In this document: positions 34,541 to 43,552 of the stretch, piece after piece
Position numbering within the stretch: the stretch's first letter is position 1
Layout: each line of letters starts with the position of its first letter
Notes under the pieces: model-generated
What the model was told of the DNA's origin: nothing
The model's database searches: none
Seen by the model: the letters and a program-made list of their open reading frames with translations, nothing else
Assembly (NCBI RefSeq): GCF_019802345.1
Contig: NZ_JAINDZ010000011.1
Location: 62,001-126,000, forward strand
DNA from: Methylosinus sp. Sm6
GTDB lineage: Bacteria; Pseudomonadota; Alphaproteobacteria; Rhizobiales; Beijerinckiaceae
Direction: 5' to 3'
DNA: 64,000 nt
Program-made: the position numbers and the translations under genes

Positions 34541-35035
34541 TCAGCGGCTCGGCTGCGCGCCCTGCGGCGCCGCGCCGCGCGGGGATCGGATGGACCGCTC
34601 CTGCGCGGACGGGTTTCCCTGTCGCTCGCGCATCTCGTTCGATCGGCCGCTGCGGGGCTGATAGACCGAGCGGCCGGCCTTCACGCCTCGCTCCTGATAA
34701 ATCTCCCGGCCTCGCGGCGGCGCGTGAATAATGCGGCCCCCTTTGGTCGTATAGACGGAGCGCCCGCCTCTCATCACGCAGCGCCAGTCGCCGCCTCTCT
34801 CGTGAATGAGGCGGCCGCCTTTCGATTGGCAGCGCGTCTCCATGCCGCGCGGCGCATAGGCCGAGCGGCCGGACTTCGACGGATGATAGGAGCGTCCGCT
34901 GCTCTCGTAGCTTGTCGCGGCGGCATATTTCTCCTCTTTGGACGGAGAGCTCGGCGACGCTGCGCTGGCCTGGCCGGCAAGAGAGAGCCAACCGAGCGCA
35001 GCCGCGCCGATCGTCAGTGTCTTCATGAGGTTCAT
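34541..35035 (-). CDS. Secreted protein with repeated GGRxxY/H-type units
   Basis: A 164-residue exported protein with a signal peptide (LTIGAAALGWLSLAGQASA, cleavage near residue 27). The mature part consists of about eight short basic units spaced 10-14 residues apart, for example SGRSYHP, SGRSAYAP, GGRLIHE, GGRSVYT, GGRIIHA, GREIYQ and GRSVYQP. Two Cys pair candidates lie in ETRCQSKGG and DWRCVMRGG. The composition (Gly/Arg/Ser/Tyr) suggests a surface- or polyanion-binding protein. I do not recognise a family. The start could be Met at 35035 or three codons later; the longer frame to 35185 lacks the signal peptide at its start. Confidence 0.65.
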   Translation of the reverse strand: MNLMKTLTIGAAALGWLSLAGQASAASPSSPSKEEKYAAATSYESSGRSYHPSKSGRSAYAPRGMETRCQSKGGRLIHERGGDWRCVMRGGRSVYTTKGGRIIHAPPRGREIYQERGVKAGRSVYQPRSGRSNEMRERQGNPSAQERSIRSPRGAAPQGAQPSR

Positions 35036-35278
35036 CTGCACACTCCGGATCGCGAGCTCCACGAGAGAGCCCGCGGCGCCCCCCAGGGCGTTCAAACGTG
35101 CGGGCGCCGCTCGGGTTCCTCCGGCGCGAGGCGACGCTCGCCCGGCACGGCGCCGCCCGAGCGGGCCGCGACGGCGCGATTGCAAGTGGAGGCGACGCTA
35201 CCTATAGTCCGCGCCAATTCCGGCCGGAACGCGAAGGAAAGAGCCGGATCAGCCGAGCCCAAGGGAAACGAGAACGTC

Positions 35279-37186
35279 ATGCTGGAAGGCCTGCGCACCG
35301 CCTCGCAACATCGGATCGGCCGCATCATCCTCGGAATTGTCATGGGCTTCATCGCCCTGAGCTTCGCCGTCTGGGGCATAGGCGACGTGTTCCGCGGCTT
35401 CTCGACGGCGCGGCTCGCCAAGGTCGGCTCGGGTGAAGTCTCGGTCGAGGCCTATCGCGCCGCCTATCAGAACGAGCTGCGCCGCCTCCAGCAGCGCGCC
35501 CGCCGCGCCATCACCAATGAGGAGGCGCGCCGCTACGGGCTCGACGAGCAGGTGCTGCAGCGGATGATCACCGAGCTCACGCTCGACCAGAAGGCGCGCG
35601 CGCTCGGCCTCGCCATCGGCGAGCCCGAGGTGCTGAAGCTGACCCGCGACGAGACTGTGTTCAAGGGCCCGAGCGGCAAGTTCGACGCCGACCGCTTCAA
35701 GGGCATCCTGCGCGACGCGGGCTATACCGAGCGCAGCTTCCTCGCCGAGCAGAAGGGCAGCTATGTGCGCAAGGAGCTGACCGATGCGGTCGTCGGCGCG
35801 TTGGAGCCGCCGCAGCTGGTGCTCGAGGCGCTGCACCGCTTCCGCAACGAGGCGCGCGACGTCGATTATTTCGAGCTGCCCGCCTCCGCCGCCGGCGAGA
35901 TCGCCGCTCCGACCGAGGAGGAGCTGAAGACGTATTTCGACGACCACGAGCAGAGCTTCCGCGCCAAGGAATATCGCAAGCTCGTCATTCTCGCCGCCAC
36001 GCCGGCGAGCCTCGCCAAGCCGCAGGACGTCTCCGAGGAGGAGGCGCGCAAGCTCTATGACGAGGTGAAGACGAAGCGCTATGGCACGCCCGAGAAGCGC
36101 CATCTGCGCCAGCTTCTCTTCGCCGCCAAGGAGGAGGCCGAGGCGGCGCTGCAGCGGCTGCAGGGCGGCCTCGCCTTCGAGGCGCTCGCCGCCGAGCGCA
36201 AGCTCGGCGCCAAGGACATCGACCTCGGCCTGCTCGAGGCCAAGGATCTCGGCGAGATCAAGCTCTCCGACAGAGTGTTCGCCTCCGACAAGCCCGGCTT
36301 CGTCGGCCCCGTGCAGACCGCCTTCGGCTACGCCATTCTCGAGATCGAGAAGATCATTCCGGGCGTCATCTCGCGCAGCTTCGAGCAGACGCGCGACGAA
36401 TTGCGCGGCGAGATCGCCCGCGAGCGCGCGGCGCCGCAAGTCCGCAAGGTCCATGACGCGATCGAGGATCAGCGCACCGGCGGCAAGGCGCTCGCCGAGG
36501 CCGCCGAGAGCGCCGGTCTCGAGGTCGTGACCGTCGAGGCGACCGACGCCGGCGGCCGCGACAAGTCCGGCCAGGAGATCCCGGGCGTCTTCGGCTCCGA
36601 GGACCTGCTCAAGGCGGCTTTCGCCTCCGACGTCGGCGTCGACAATGACACGGTGGCGACGCGCGACGGCGGCTATCTCTGGTTCGAGGTCGCCAAGGTC
36701 GAGCCGGCGCGTCAGCGCAGCTTCGAGGAGGCGAAGCCGAGCGTCGAGACTGCCGTGCGCGAGGAGCGGCTGCAGAAGGCGCTCGCCGCCAAGGCGGACG
36801 CGCTCGCGGCGGAGCTGCGCGGCGGCAAGCCGATCGCAGAGGTCGCCAAATCCGCCGGCGCCGAGGTCCGCCGCGCCAATGAGGTGAAGCGTGCGCCGAA
36901 TCCGGCGATCCCCAACGCCGCGATCATCGCGATCTTCGACACGCCGGCGCATGGCGCCGGATCGGCGGCGATCGAGGGCGGCCGGCTGGTGTTCGTCGTC
37001 GAGAGCGCGACGACGCAGCCCTATGACGCGACCTCCATCGAGGCCAAGGCGGCGGCGGAGCAGCTGAAGCCCGCCTTCACCAACGACATCCTCGAGCAAT
37101 ATGTCGGCGCGCTGGAGAAGATCTACAACGTCAGCATCAATCAGAAGGCGCTCGAGGCGGCGACCGGCGGAGATCAGAGCCAGTGA
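35279..37186 (+). CDS. ppiD: Periplasmic peptidyl-prolyl isomerase (PpiD/SurA-N type)
   Basis: A 635-residue membrane-anchored chaperone/foldase. A single N-terminal membrane helix (ILGIVMGFIALSFAVWGIG, about 17-36) is followed by a SurA_N-like domain (ARLAKVGSGEVSVEAYRAAY...), a parvulin-like region (about 265-365: TPEKRHLRQLLFA...FGYAILEIEKI) and a second helical half. It acts at the periplasmic face of the inner membrane on newly exported proteins. ATG 35279 is preceded by GGGAAACGAG; the frame open from 34421 is upstream shadow. Its TGA overlaps the GTG of trpE, the usual alphaproteobacterial linkage. Confidence 0.93.
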   Translation: MLEGLRTASQHRIGRIILGIVMGFIALSFAVWGIGDVFRGFSTARLAKVGSGEVSVEAYRAAYQNELRRLQQRARRAITNEEARRYGLDEQVLQRMITELTLDQKARALGLAIGEPEVLKLTRDETVFKGPSGKFDADRFKGILRDAGYTERSFLAEQKGSYVRKELTDAVVGALEPPQLVLEALHRFRNEARDVDYFELPASAAGEIAAPTEEELKTYFDDHEQSFRAKEYRKLVILAATPASLAKPQDVSEEEARKLYDEVKTKRYGTPEKRHLRQLLFAAKEEAEAALQRLQGGLAFEALAAERKLGAKDIDLGLLEAKDLGEIKLSDRVFASDKPGFVGPVQTAFGYAILEIEKIIPGVISRSFEQTRDELRGEIARERAAPQVRKVHDAIEDQRTGGKALAEAAESAGLEVVTVEATDAGGRDKSGQEIPGVFGSEDLLKAAFASDVGVDNDTVATRDGGYLWFEVAKVEPARQRSFEEAKPSVETAVREERLQKALAAKADALAAELRGGKPIAEVAKSAGAEVRRANEVKRAPNPAIPNAAIIAIFDTPAHGAGSAAIEGGRLVFVVESATTQPYDATSIEAKAAAEQLKPAFTNDILEQYVGALEKIYNVSINQKALEAATGGDQSQ

Positions 37187-38718
37187 GCGAGGCGCAGTTC
37201 GAGCCGTCCTTCGAGAGCTTCGCGGCGACGCATGAGGCGGGGCGCGGCGCGCTCGTCGCGACGCGGCTCGTCGCCGATCTCGAAACGCCCGTCTCCGCCT
37301 ATCTGAAGCTCGCGCGCCATCGGCCGGCGAACACCTTCCTGCTCGAATCGGTCGAGGGCGGCGCCGCGCGCGGCCGCTATTCGATGATCGGACTCGATCC
37401 GGACGTCGTGTTGCGCATCGACGGCGACAAGGCCTCGATCAGCCGCCGCGCGCCCGCCGATTTCGAGCCCGGCGCCTTCGAGCCCTGCGCGGAGCCGCCG
37501 CTCGACGCGCTGCGCGCGCTGATCGCGGAATCGACGGTCGACCAGGCCGCGCATCTGCCGCCCATGGCGGCCGGCGTGTTCGGCTATCTCGGCTATGACA
37601 CGGTGCGGCTGATGGAGCGGCTGCCGCCGGCCAAGCCGGATGCGCTCGGCGTTCCCGACGCGATCCTGCTGCGCCCGACGGTGATGGTCGTGTTCGACAC
37701 GGTGCGCGACGAGATCATGGTGGTGACGCCGGCGCGTCCGCGGCCGGACGTCTCCGCGAAGATCGCCTATGAGGCCGCGCTCGCGCGTCTCGACGCCGTC
37801 GTCGCCACTCTGGAGGCGCCGCTCGAGCAGCGCGAGACGCAGGCCGATCCGTTGCTGCTGGCGCAGCAGCCCGTGTCCAACACGGCGCCCGGGCGCTTCC
37901 TCGAAATGGTCGAGCGCGCCAAGACCTACATCCGCGCCGGCGATATTTTTCAGGTGGTGCTGTCGCAGCGCTTCACCGCGCCGTTCGCGCTGCCCGCCTT
38001 CGCGCTCTATCGCGCGCTGCGCCGCGTCAATCCGGCGCCCTTTCTGTGCTTCCTCGATTTCGGCGGCTTTCAGATCGTCTGCTCGTCGCCGGAGATTCTC
38101 GTGCGCGTGCGCGAGGGCAAGGTGACGATCCGCCCGATCGCCGGCACGCGCTGGCGCAGCGCCGACAAGGCCGAGGACGAGCGCCTCGCCGACGATCTCC
38201 TCGCCGACGAGAAGGAGCGCGCCGAGCATCTGATGCTGCTCGATCTCGGACGCAACGACGTCGGCCGCGTCGCCGCGACCGGCACGGTGAATGTGACGGA
38301 GAGCTTCGCGATCGAGCGCTACAGCCATGTGATGCACATCGTCTCCAATGTGGAAGGCGCGCTCGATGCATCGCGCGACTGCATCGACGCGCTCGCCGCG
38401 GGATTTCCAGCCGGCACCGTCTCCGGCGCGCCGAAAGTGCGCGCGATGGAGATCATCGATGAATTGGAGACGGACAAGCGCGGGCCCTATGGCGGCTGCA
38501 TCGGCTATTTCGGCGCGGGCGGCGAGATGGACACCTGCATCGTTCTGCGCACGGCGATCGTGAAGGACGGAAAGATGCATGTGCAGGCGGGCGCCGGCGT
38601 CGTCTTCGACAGCGATCCCGACTATGAGCATCGCGAGACGGTGAATAAATCGAAGGCGCTGTTCCGCGCCGCGGAAGAGGCCGTGCGCTTCGCGACGCGG
38701 CCGAAGCGCGGACAGTAG
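37183..38718 (+). CDS. trpE: Anthranilate synthase component I
   Basis: The 511-residue large subunit converts chorismate to anthranilate. It shows the feedback-site region LLESVEGGAARGRYSMIG (LLES, about 52-55), and the chorismate-binding domain with AGDIFQVVLSQRF, SPEILVRV, IAGTRWRSADKAEDERL (Trp in place of the common R/T), DLGRNDVGRVA, VMHIVSNVEG, FPAGTVSGAPKVRAMEII and GPYGGCIGYFG. The LLES motif implies tryptophan feedback. The GTG start overlaps the ppiD stop. The partner trpG lies 2.8 kb downstream, beyond three inserted genes. Confidence 0.96.
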   Translation: MSEAQFEPSFESFAATHEAGRGALVATRLVADLETPVSAYLKLARHRPANTFLLESVEGGAARGRYSMIGLDPDVVLRIDGDKASISRRAPADFEPGAFEPCAEPPLDALRALIAESTVDQAAHLPPMAAGVFGYLGYDTVRLMERLPPAKPDALGVPDAILLRPTVMVVFDTVRDEIMVVTPARPRPDVSAKIAYEAALARLDAVVATLEAPLEQRETQADPLLLAQQPVSNTAPGRFLEMVERAKTYIRAGDIFQVVLSQRFTAPFALPAFALYRALRRVNPAPFLCFLDFGGFQIVCSSPEILVRVREGKVTIRPIAGTRWRSADKAEDERLADDLLADEKERAEHLMLLDLGRNDVGRVAATGTVNVTESFAIERYSHVMHIVSNVEGALDASRDCIDALAAGFPAGTVSGAPKVRAMEIIDELETDKRGPYGGCIGYFGAGGEMDTCIVLRTAIVKDGKMHVQAGAGVVFDSDPDYEHRETVNKSKALFRAAEEAVRFATRPKRGQ

Positions 38719-38746
38719 CGATGAGGCGCGCAAACGCGCAGAAAAG

Positions 38747-38813
38747 GGCCCTCATCCGACCCGACTTCGTCGGGCCACCTTCTCCCGCAAAGCGGGAGAA
38801 GGAGCGCGCTTCG
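38747..38813. repeat. Intergenic palindromic repeat (CTCATCCGACCCG..GCGGGAGAAGG type)
   Basis: Contains CCCTCATCCGACCCGACTTC, GTCGGGCCACCTTCTCCCGC and AAAGCGGGAGAAGG, a shorter relative of the cluster at 16286-16445. It lies between trpE and the DUF6163 gene. Confidence 0.8.
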
Positions 38814-38846
38814 AGAGTTCCGCTCGAATAGCAGGAGCGTCCCCGC

Positions 38847-39410
38847 TTGACCGAGCATTCGCTGTACGACGACGATGATCCGCACCGGCCGATCCGCGTC
38901 GGCGAGGCGAGCGTGTCCGGCGAAGCGACGCGATGGGGCCAGATGCTCACCCTGTTCATGCGGGTGATGGCGCTGTTCTGGCTCGCGCAGGGCTTGATGC
39001 AATGGCGCCTCATGCTCATGTCGCAGCAGCCGATCTTCGACGCGCTGCCGACGCATGTCGCCGTTGCGATCGTGTTCTTCGCCGTGCTCGATCTCATCGC
39101 CGGCGTCGGCCTGTGGCTGGCGACGCCCTGGGGCGGCGTGCTGTGGCTGCTCATCGCCAGCGCGCAAATCTTCATGACCGCGACAGCGCCGGGCTTCTTC
39201 TTCGGCGGTTATTGGCTGGTCGCATTCGATCTCACGCTGATCGGCCTCTATTTTTTCTTGACGTTCGAAGCGGGCCGCGACTACGAGGCGCAACGCCTGC
39301 GCGACAAGCGGCGACGACGACGCACGGGCGAGATCGAGGCTGCGGAGCGGCTTCACGAGCGCTGGCGGCGCCGCCTGCGCGAGACATTTTCGCGGCTCGA
39401 CAGACTGTAG
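38847..39410 (+). CDS. DUF6163 family membrane protein
   Basis: A 187-residue inner-membrane protein with four helices (about 31-50, 68-90, 94-113, 118-140) and a basic Arg-rich C-terminal tail (RDKRRRRRTGEIEAAERLHE). It matches DUF6163, a family I recall beside ldtR in Hyphomicrobiales. The TTG start at 38847 follows CAGGAG; there is no better upstream start. The downstream gene is ldtR (same strand, 204-nt gap), and a joint role in cell-envelope stress is plausible but inferred from neighbourhood. Confidence 0.82.
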   Translation: MTEHSLYDDDDPHRPIRVGEASVSGEATRWGQMLTLFMRVMALFWLAQGLMQWRLMLMSQQPIFDALPTHVAVAIVFFAVLDLIAGVGLWLATPWGGVLWLLIASAQIFMTATAPGFFFGGYWLVAFDLTLIGLYFFLTFEAGRDYEAQRLRDKRRRRRTGEIEAAERLHERWRRRLRETFSRLDRL

Positions 39411-39614
39411 ATCGCATCTCTCGCAAAATAAGCACAAAATACGGAAAATTCGAGCGAATCTATTTACCCTGCCGTTACCGCGCGAGCGGTAGTGGAGGTA
39501 AACGGCGGATTCAGACTGTTGCTTAAAGCGGTCTTCATTCGCGCCCGCTACGGTCCGCCCATGAATAGGCCGGAGCTCGACATCCGGCGTGAATAGACGA
39601 GACGGAGCTTGTTC

Positions 39615-40127
39615 ATGAATACGGCGTCGAAAACCGAAGCGGCGCAGGCGCGCACCGACAAGATCAACGAGATACGGCCGATCTATCTCGAGTCGCTGAC
39701 CTTGGTCGAGCGCCTGCATCGGCGGCTGCTCGATGTGATCAAGGACGAGTTCGATCGCCGCAATCGCGGCGACGTGAATTCGGTGCAGGCCCTGCTGCTC
39801 TACAATATCGGCGACAAGGAGCTGACCGCGAGCGAATTGCGCACGCGCGGCTATTATCTCGGCTCCAACGTCTCCTACAATGTGAAGAAGCTCGTCGAAA
39901 TGGGCTATCTCCACCACGCCCGCTCGCGCATCGACCGTCGCTCGGTGCGCATCAGCCTGACGCCCAAGGGCAAGGAAGTCCACGACATCGTCGCCGCGCT
40001 CTACGACAAGCATGCGACGACGGTCGAGCAGATCGGCGGCGTGTCGTCCGCCGAATTCCGCACCGTCAACACGGCCCTGACGCGCCTCGAGCGTTTCTGG
40101 ACCGACCAGATCCGCTATCGTCTCTGA
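39615..40127 (+). CDS. ldtR: MarR-family transcriptional regulator LdtR
   Basis: A 170-residue winged-helix regulator. The strongly conserved core IRPIYLESLTLVERLHRRLL, VNSVQALLLYNIGDKELTAS, ELRTRGYYLGSNVSYNVKKL (recognition helix, about 78-95) and RSRIDRRSVRISLTPKG (wing) match LdtR of Sinorhizobium and Liberibacter, which controls L,D-transpeptidase and osmotic-stress genes. ATG 39615 is chosen over an in-frame TTG two codons upstream. The 204-nt AT-richer leader is a likely autoregulatory region. A terminator follows the gene. Confidence 0.93.
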   Translation: MNTASKTEAAQARTDKINEIRPIYLESLTLVERLHRRLLDVIKDEFDRRNRGDVNSVQALLLYNIGDKELTASELRTRGYYLGSNVSYNVKKLVEMGYLHHARSRIDRRSVRISLTPKGKEVHDIVAALYDKHATTVEQIGGVSSAEFRTVNTALTRLERFWTDQIRYRL

Positions 40128-40156
40128 CGTTCCCTCCCCTCCCCGCTCCCCCTCGA

Positions 40157-40192
40157 GGGCGGTCGCCGCCAATGCGTCGATCGCCCTTTTTT
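40157..40192 (+). terminator. Rho-independent terminator after ldtR
   Basis: GGGCGGTCG and CGATCGCCC pair over nine positions (one G-U) around a short loop, followed by TTTTTT. It begins 30 nt after the stop codon. Confidence 0.83.
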
Positions 40193-40332
40193 CGTCCGTG
40201 CGAATTCTGATATGAATTGCGTGATCGCGCGGCGCTCGAGGCGCCGCCCCGCGTCTTTGGACTGCTCTGCTTCGCTCGCTATGGCGAAGATTTCGTCGTG
40301 GCGACGTCTCGATCTCTGACAGAGGCAAAAGC

Positions 40333-41430
40333 ATGCGCTGGTCGCTCACGCTCGGCAGCTTCAAGGGCACCGCCGTGCGCATTCACGTCACCTTCGTCCT
40401 GCTGCTCGCCTGGATCGGCTTCTCCGCCTATCGCAGCGGCGGATGGGAGGCGGCGCGCGACAGCCTGCTGTTCATCACGCTGATCTTCACTTGCGTGGTG
40501 CTGCACGAGTTCGGCCACATATTGACCGCGCGCCGCTTCGGCATCGTCTCGACCGAGGTCACGCTGCTGCCGATCGGCGGCGTCGCCAATCTCGCGCATA
40601 TGCCCGAGAAGCCGGGACAGGAGCTGCTGGTGGCGATCGCCGGCCCGATGGTGAACATCGTCATCGCCTTCGCCCTCTTCGTCGCGCTGGGCGCGTTTCA
40701 GCCGGAGGCGCTGACGCGGCTCGACGACCCGCATCTCGGCCTGCTTCCCCGCTTGGCGGCGGCCAATCTGTTTCTCGCCGTCTTCAATATGATTCCGGCG
40801 TTTCCGATGGACGGCGGCCGCGTGCTGCGCGCGGCGCTCGCTCTGTGGCTCGATCGCGCCAAGGCGACGCGCATCGCCGCATCGGTCGGTCAGATGTTCG
40901 CCTTCGCGCTCGGCTTTCTCGGCCTGTTCGGCAATCCTCTGCTCGTGTTCATCGCCATCTTCGTCTACATGGCCGCGGCCGGCGAGGCGCAGATGACCCA
41001 AGCGAGCGAGGCGACGCGCGGACTAGTCGTCGCCGACGCCATGGAGACGCGCATAGCGGCGATCGACTGGGGCGCCGACCTCGCCGAGGCCGTGGATATT
41101 CTGCTCGCCACCTCGCAGGAGGAGTTTCCGGTCGTCGCCGGCGGCGGCCGCTTCATGGGCCTGCTCGGCCGCGCCGACATCATCGAGGCGCTGAAGAGCG
41201 AGGCGCGCAGCGCGCCGATCGCCCCTTATGTGCGGCGAAGCCCGCCGACGGTCGGCGCGACCGCCCCGCTCGACAAGACCATCGAGAGCTTCGGCGAAGC
41301 GGCGGCGATCGGGGTGCTCGACGAGGACGGCGCGCTGGTCGGCCTCCTGACCCGGCAGAGCCTCGCGGAGATCGTGCTCATCGCCAATCTGCGGCCCGAC
41401 TGGAGGCTGGCGCGACGCGGACAGGGGTGA
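40333..41430 (+). CDS. Site-2-type zinc metalloprotease with CBS domains (M50)
   Basis: A 365-residue membrane protease. Zinc ligands His58-Glu59-x-x-His62 (HEFGH) lie in the second helix and Asp160 in NMIPAFPMDGGR, so the active site is complete. Six hydrophobic segments span residues 16-230. A CBS pair occupies about 235-350 (VVADAMETRIAAIDWGADLA.., GVLDEDGALVGLLTRQ), probably an adenosine-nucleotide sensor as in the rhomboid-like/SpoIVFB group III family. It likely performs intramembrane proteolysis of an unknown substrate. It is placed between ldtR and trpG. Confidence 0.92.
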   Translation: MRWSLTLGSFKGTAVRIHVTFVLLLAWIGFSAYRSGGWEAARDSLLFITLIFTCVVLHEFGHILTARRFGIVSTEVTLLPIGGVANLAHMPEKPGQELLVAIAGPMVNIVIAFALFVALGAFQPEALTRLDDPHLGLLPRLAAANLFLAVFNMIPAFPMDGGRVLRAALALWLDRAKATRIAASVGQMFAFALGFLGLFGNPLLVFIAIFVYMAAAGEAQMTQASEATRGLVVADAMETRIAAIDWGADLAEAVDILLATSQEEFPVVAGGGRFMGLLGRADIIEALKSEARSAPIAPYVRRSPPTVGATAPLDKTIESFGEAAAIGVLDEDGALVGLLTRQSLAEIVLIANLRPDWRLARRGQG

Positions 41431-41520
41431 CGAGAACGAACTCGAGCGTCGATTGACTTGATCGATTGAACGGTCGAAAAAGCGCCATCGCCCCGACGGC
41501 GACGCCAATGGACCGCAGAA

Positions 41521-42132
41521 ATGGCCAAAGTCACGCTCATCGACAATTACGACAGCTTCACCTTCAACCTCGTGCATTATTTCGGATCGCTCGGGGCCGA
41601 GGTGACGGTGTGGCGCAATGACGCGATCTCGGCCGATGCGGCGCTGGCGGCGGGGCCCGACGCCATCGTTCTCTCCCCCGGTCCGTGCACGCCCAGGGAG
41701 GCGGGCGTGTGCCTCGACCTCATCGCCGCCGCCTGGGACAAGGTCCCGATCTTCGGCGTCTGCCTCGGCCATCAGGCGATCGGCCTCTCCTTCGGCGGCG
41801 ACGTCGTCCGCGCGCCGCTTCCCGTCCACGGCAAGATGGCGACGATCCTACACCAGGGCGAGACCATTTTCCGCGGCATCGACAAGCCGTTCCTGGCGAC
41901 GCGCTATCATTCGCTGATCGTCGCGCGCGAAACCCTGCCCGCCTCTCTGCGCATCACCGCCGAGACGCCCGATGGCCTCATCATGGGCCTCTCGCACGAG
42001 AGCGCCCCCGTGCATGGCGTGCAGTTCCATCCCGAGAGCATCACCTCCGAGCACGGGCACAAGATCCTCGGCAATTTCCTCGATCTCGCGCAGGAATGGA
42101 ACGAGACCCGCCGCCGCGCCAAAGTGGCGTGA
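41521..42132 (+). CDS. trpG: Anthranilate synthase component II (glutamine amidotransferase)
   Basis: The 203-residue class I amidotransferase supplies ammonia to TrpE. It has TLIDNYDSFTFNLVHY, VLSPGPCTPREAG, nucleophile Cys81 in FGVCLGHQAIG, and the His-Glu pair in HGVQFHPESI (about 172-174). It may double as PabA for folate. ATG 41521 begins the family sequence. It heads trpG-trpD-trpC-moaC-moeA, with long repeats in the trpG-trpD and trpD-trpC gaps. Confidence 0.96.
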   Translation: MAKVTLIDNYDSFTFNLVHYFGSLGAEVTVWRNDAISADAALAAGPDAIVLSPGPCTPREAGVCLDLIAAAWDKVPIFGVCLGHQAIGLSFGGDVVRAPLPVHGKMATILHQGETIFRGIDKPFLATRYHSLIVARETLPASLRITAETPDGLIMGLSHESAPVHGVQFHPESITSEHGHKILGNFLDLAQEWNETRRRAKVA

Positions 42133-42156
42133 CGCTCTGTGGCCGCTGCAGCCCCC

Positions 42157-42266
42157 CTCACCCTGAGGAGCGCGCGAAGCGCGCGTCTCGAAGGGTCACG
42201 CCGCCGGGCGCGCTCTGGAGCATCCTTCGAGACGCGCCCTGCGGGCGCTCCTCAGGACGAGGGGGT
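42157..42266. repeat. Intergenic palindromic repeat (CCTGAGGAGC..GCGTCTCGAAGG type)
   Basis: Two inverted units: CACCCTGAGGAGCGCGCGAA+GC..GCGTCTCGAAGGGTCAC, and CATCCTTCGAGACGCGCCCT+GCGGGCGCTCCTCAGGACGA. The same design recurs at 59193-59325. This repeat type is widespread in Hyphomicrobiales. It fills the trpG-trpD gap and could fold as a long hairpin. Confidence 0.85.
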
Positions 42267-42274
42267 TGGATAGA

Positions 42275-43306
42275 ATGACCGACCTCGTTCCCTTCCTCGC
42301 GACGATCGCCACGGGCGCGACGCTCTCGCGCGCGGAGGCGCGCGCGGCGGTGTCCGTCATCCTCGAAGGCGGCGCGACGCCAGCGCAGCTCGGCGCCTTT
42401 CTGATGGGGCTGCGGCTGCGCGGCGAAAGCCTCGAGGAGATCATCGGCGGGGCTGTGGCCATGCGCGCGGCCATGGCGGCGGTCGAAGGCGCCGCCGACG
42501 CCATCGACATCGTCGGCACCGGCGGCGACGGCGCCGGCACTTACAACGTCTCGACCCTGGCCGCGCTGATCGTCGCCGGCTGCGGCGTGCGGGTGGCCAA
42601 GCATGGCGGCCGCGCCGCCTCCTCGCGCTCCGGCGCGACCGATGTTCTCGCCGAGCTCGGCGTGCGCGTCGGCGTCGCGCCCGCCCATTCCGGCCGCTGC
42701 CTCGCCGAGACCGGGCTCTGCTTCATGGCCGCGCCGACCCATCATCCGGCGCTGCGCCACGCCGCCGCCGCACGCGGCGAGCTCAAGCTGCGCACGCTTT
42801 TCAATCTGCTCGGCCCCTTGTGCAATCCCGCCCGCGCCGAGCGCCAGCTGATCGGCGCCTATTCCAAGGAGCTGCTGGAGCCGCTGGCCCGCGCCCTCGC
42901 CGAGCTCGGCGCGCGGCGGGCCTGGCTCGTCCATGGGACCGACGGGCTCGACGAGCTGACCACCACCGGCCCGTCGCATGTCGTGGCGCTGGAGGACGGC
43001 GCCTTGCGGAGCTTTTCCGTCGCGCCGGAAGAGGCGGGCCTCGCCCGCGCGGCGCCGGCGGCGCTGGTCGGCGGCGACCCCGCCCACAACGCCCGCGCGC
43101 TGCGCGCCGTTCTGGAGGGCGAGCGCAACGCCTATCGCGACATCGCCGTCCTCAACGCGGCGGCGGCGCTGATCGTCGCCGAGGCCGCCGCCGATCTGCG
43201 CGAAGGCGCCGCGCTGGCGGCGCGGGCGCTCGACAGCGGGGCGGCGAAGGAAAAGCTGGAGGCGCTCGTCCGCGTCTCCAACCGCCCGGAGGCCGCGGCG
43301 CCATAG
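42275..43306 (+). CDS. trpD: Anthranilate phosphoribosyltransferase
   Basis: A 343-residue enzyme joining anthranilate and PRPP. It carries the PRPP-binding GTGGDG at 81-86, KHGGRAASSRSGATDVL (about 110-125), FMAAPTHHPALRH and LFNLLGPLCNPARAERQLIG. ATG 42275 begins MTDLVPFLATI; three codons upstream an ATG (42266) lies inside the repeat element. Second step of tryptophan synthesis from anthranilate. Confidence 0.96.
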   Translation: MTDLVPFLATIATGATLSRAEARAAVSVILEGGATPAQLGAFLMGLRLRGESLEEIIGGAVAMRAAMAAVEGAADAIDIVGTGGDGAGTYNVSTLAALIVAGCGVRVAKHGGRAASSRSGATDVLAELGVRVGVAPAHSGRCLAETGLCFMAAPTHHPALRHAAAARGELKLRTLFNLLGPLCNPARAERQLIGAYSKELLEPLARALAELGARRAWLVHGTDGLDELTTTGPSHVVALEDGALRSFSVAPEEAGLARAAPAALVGGDPAHNARALRAVLEGERNAYRDIAVLNAAAALIVAEAAADLREGAALAARALDSGAAKEKLEALVRVSNRPEAAAP

Positions 43307-43374
43307 CCTGCATCGGCGCCTGTCGAATCGCGGCGAAGCGCGATATTTTCATGCTATTCTCCGAAAAGGGCGAT

Positions 43375-43500
43375 CTACCCTCCCCTTTGAGGGGGAGGGT
43401 CGGCCTGCGAAGCAGGACGGGGTGGGGTGAGCCCCGAGACTCGGGGAGCACCCCCTCCCGAGCGCCTGTGGCGCTCGACCTCCCCCTCGAGGTTGACCGG
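43375..43500. repeat. Intergenic palindromic repeat (CCTCCCCTTTGAGGGGGAGG type)
   Basis: Contains TACCCTCCCCTTTGAGGGGG, AGGGTCGGCCTGCGAAGCAG, GAGCCCCGAGACTCGGGGAG and the inverted CACCCCCTCCCGAGCGCCTG, TGGCGCTCGACCTCCCCCTC. It forms several hairpins between trpD and trpC. This type is common in related genomes. Confidence 0.78.
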
Positions 43501-43552
43501 TCGCGGAGCCCACACGGTTCCACCGTCGGCGATTCCGTTCTAGGTAAGCAGC

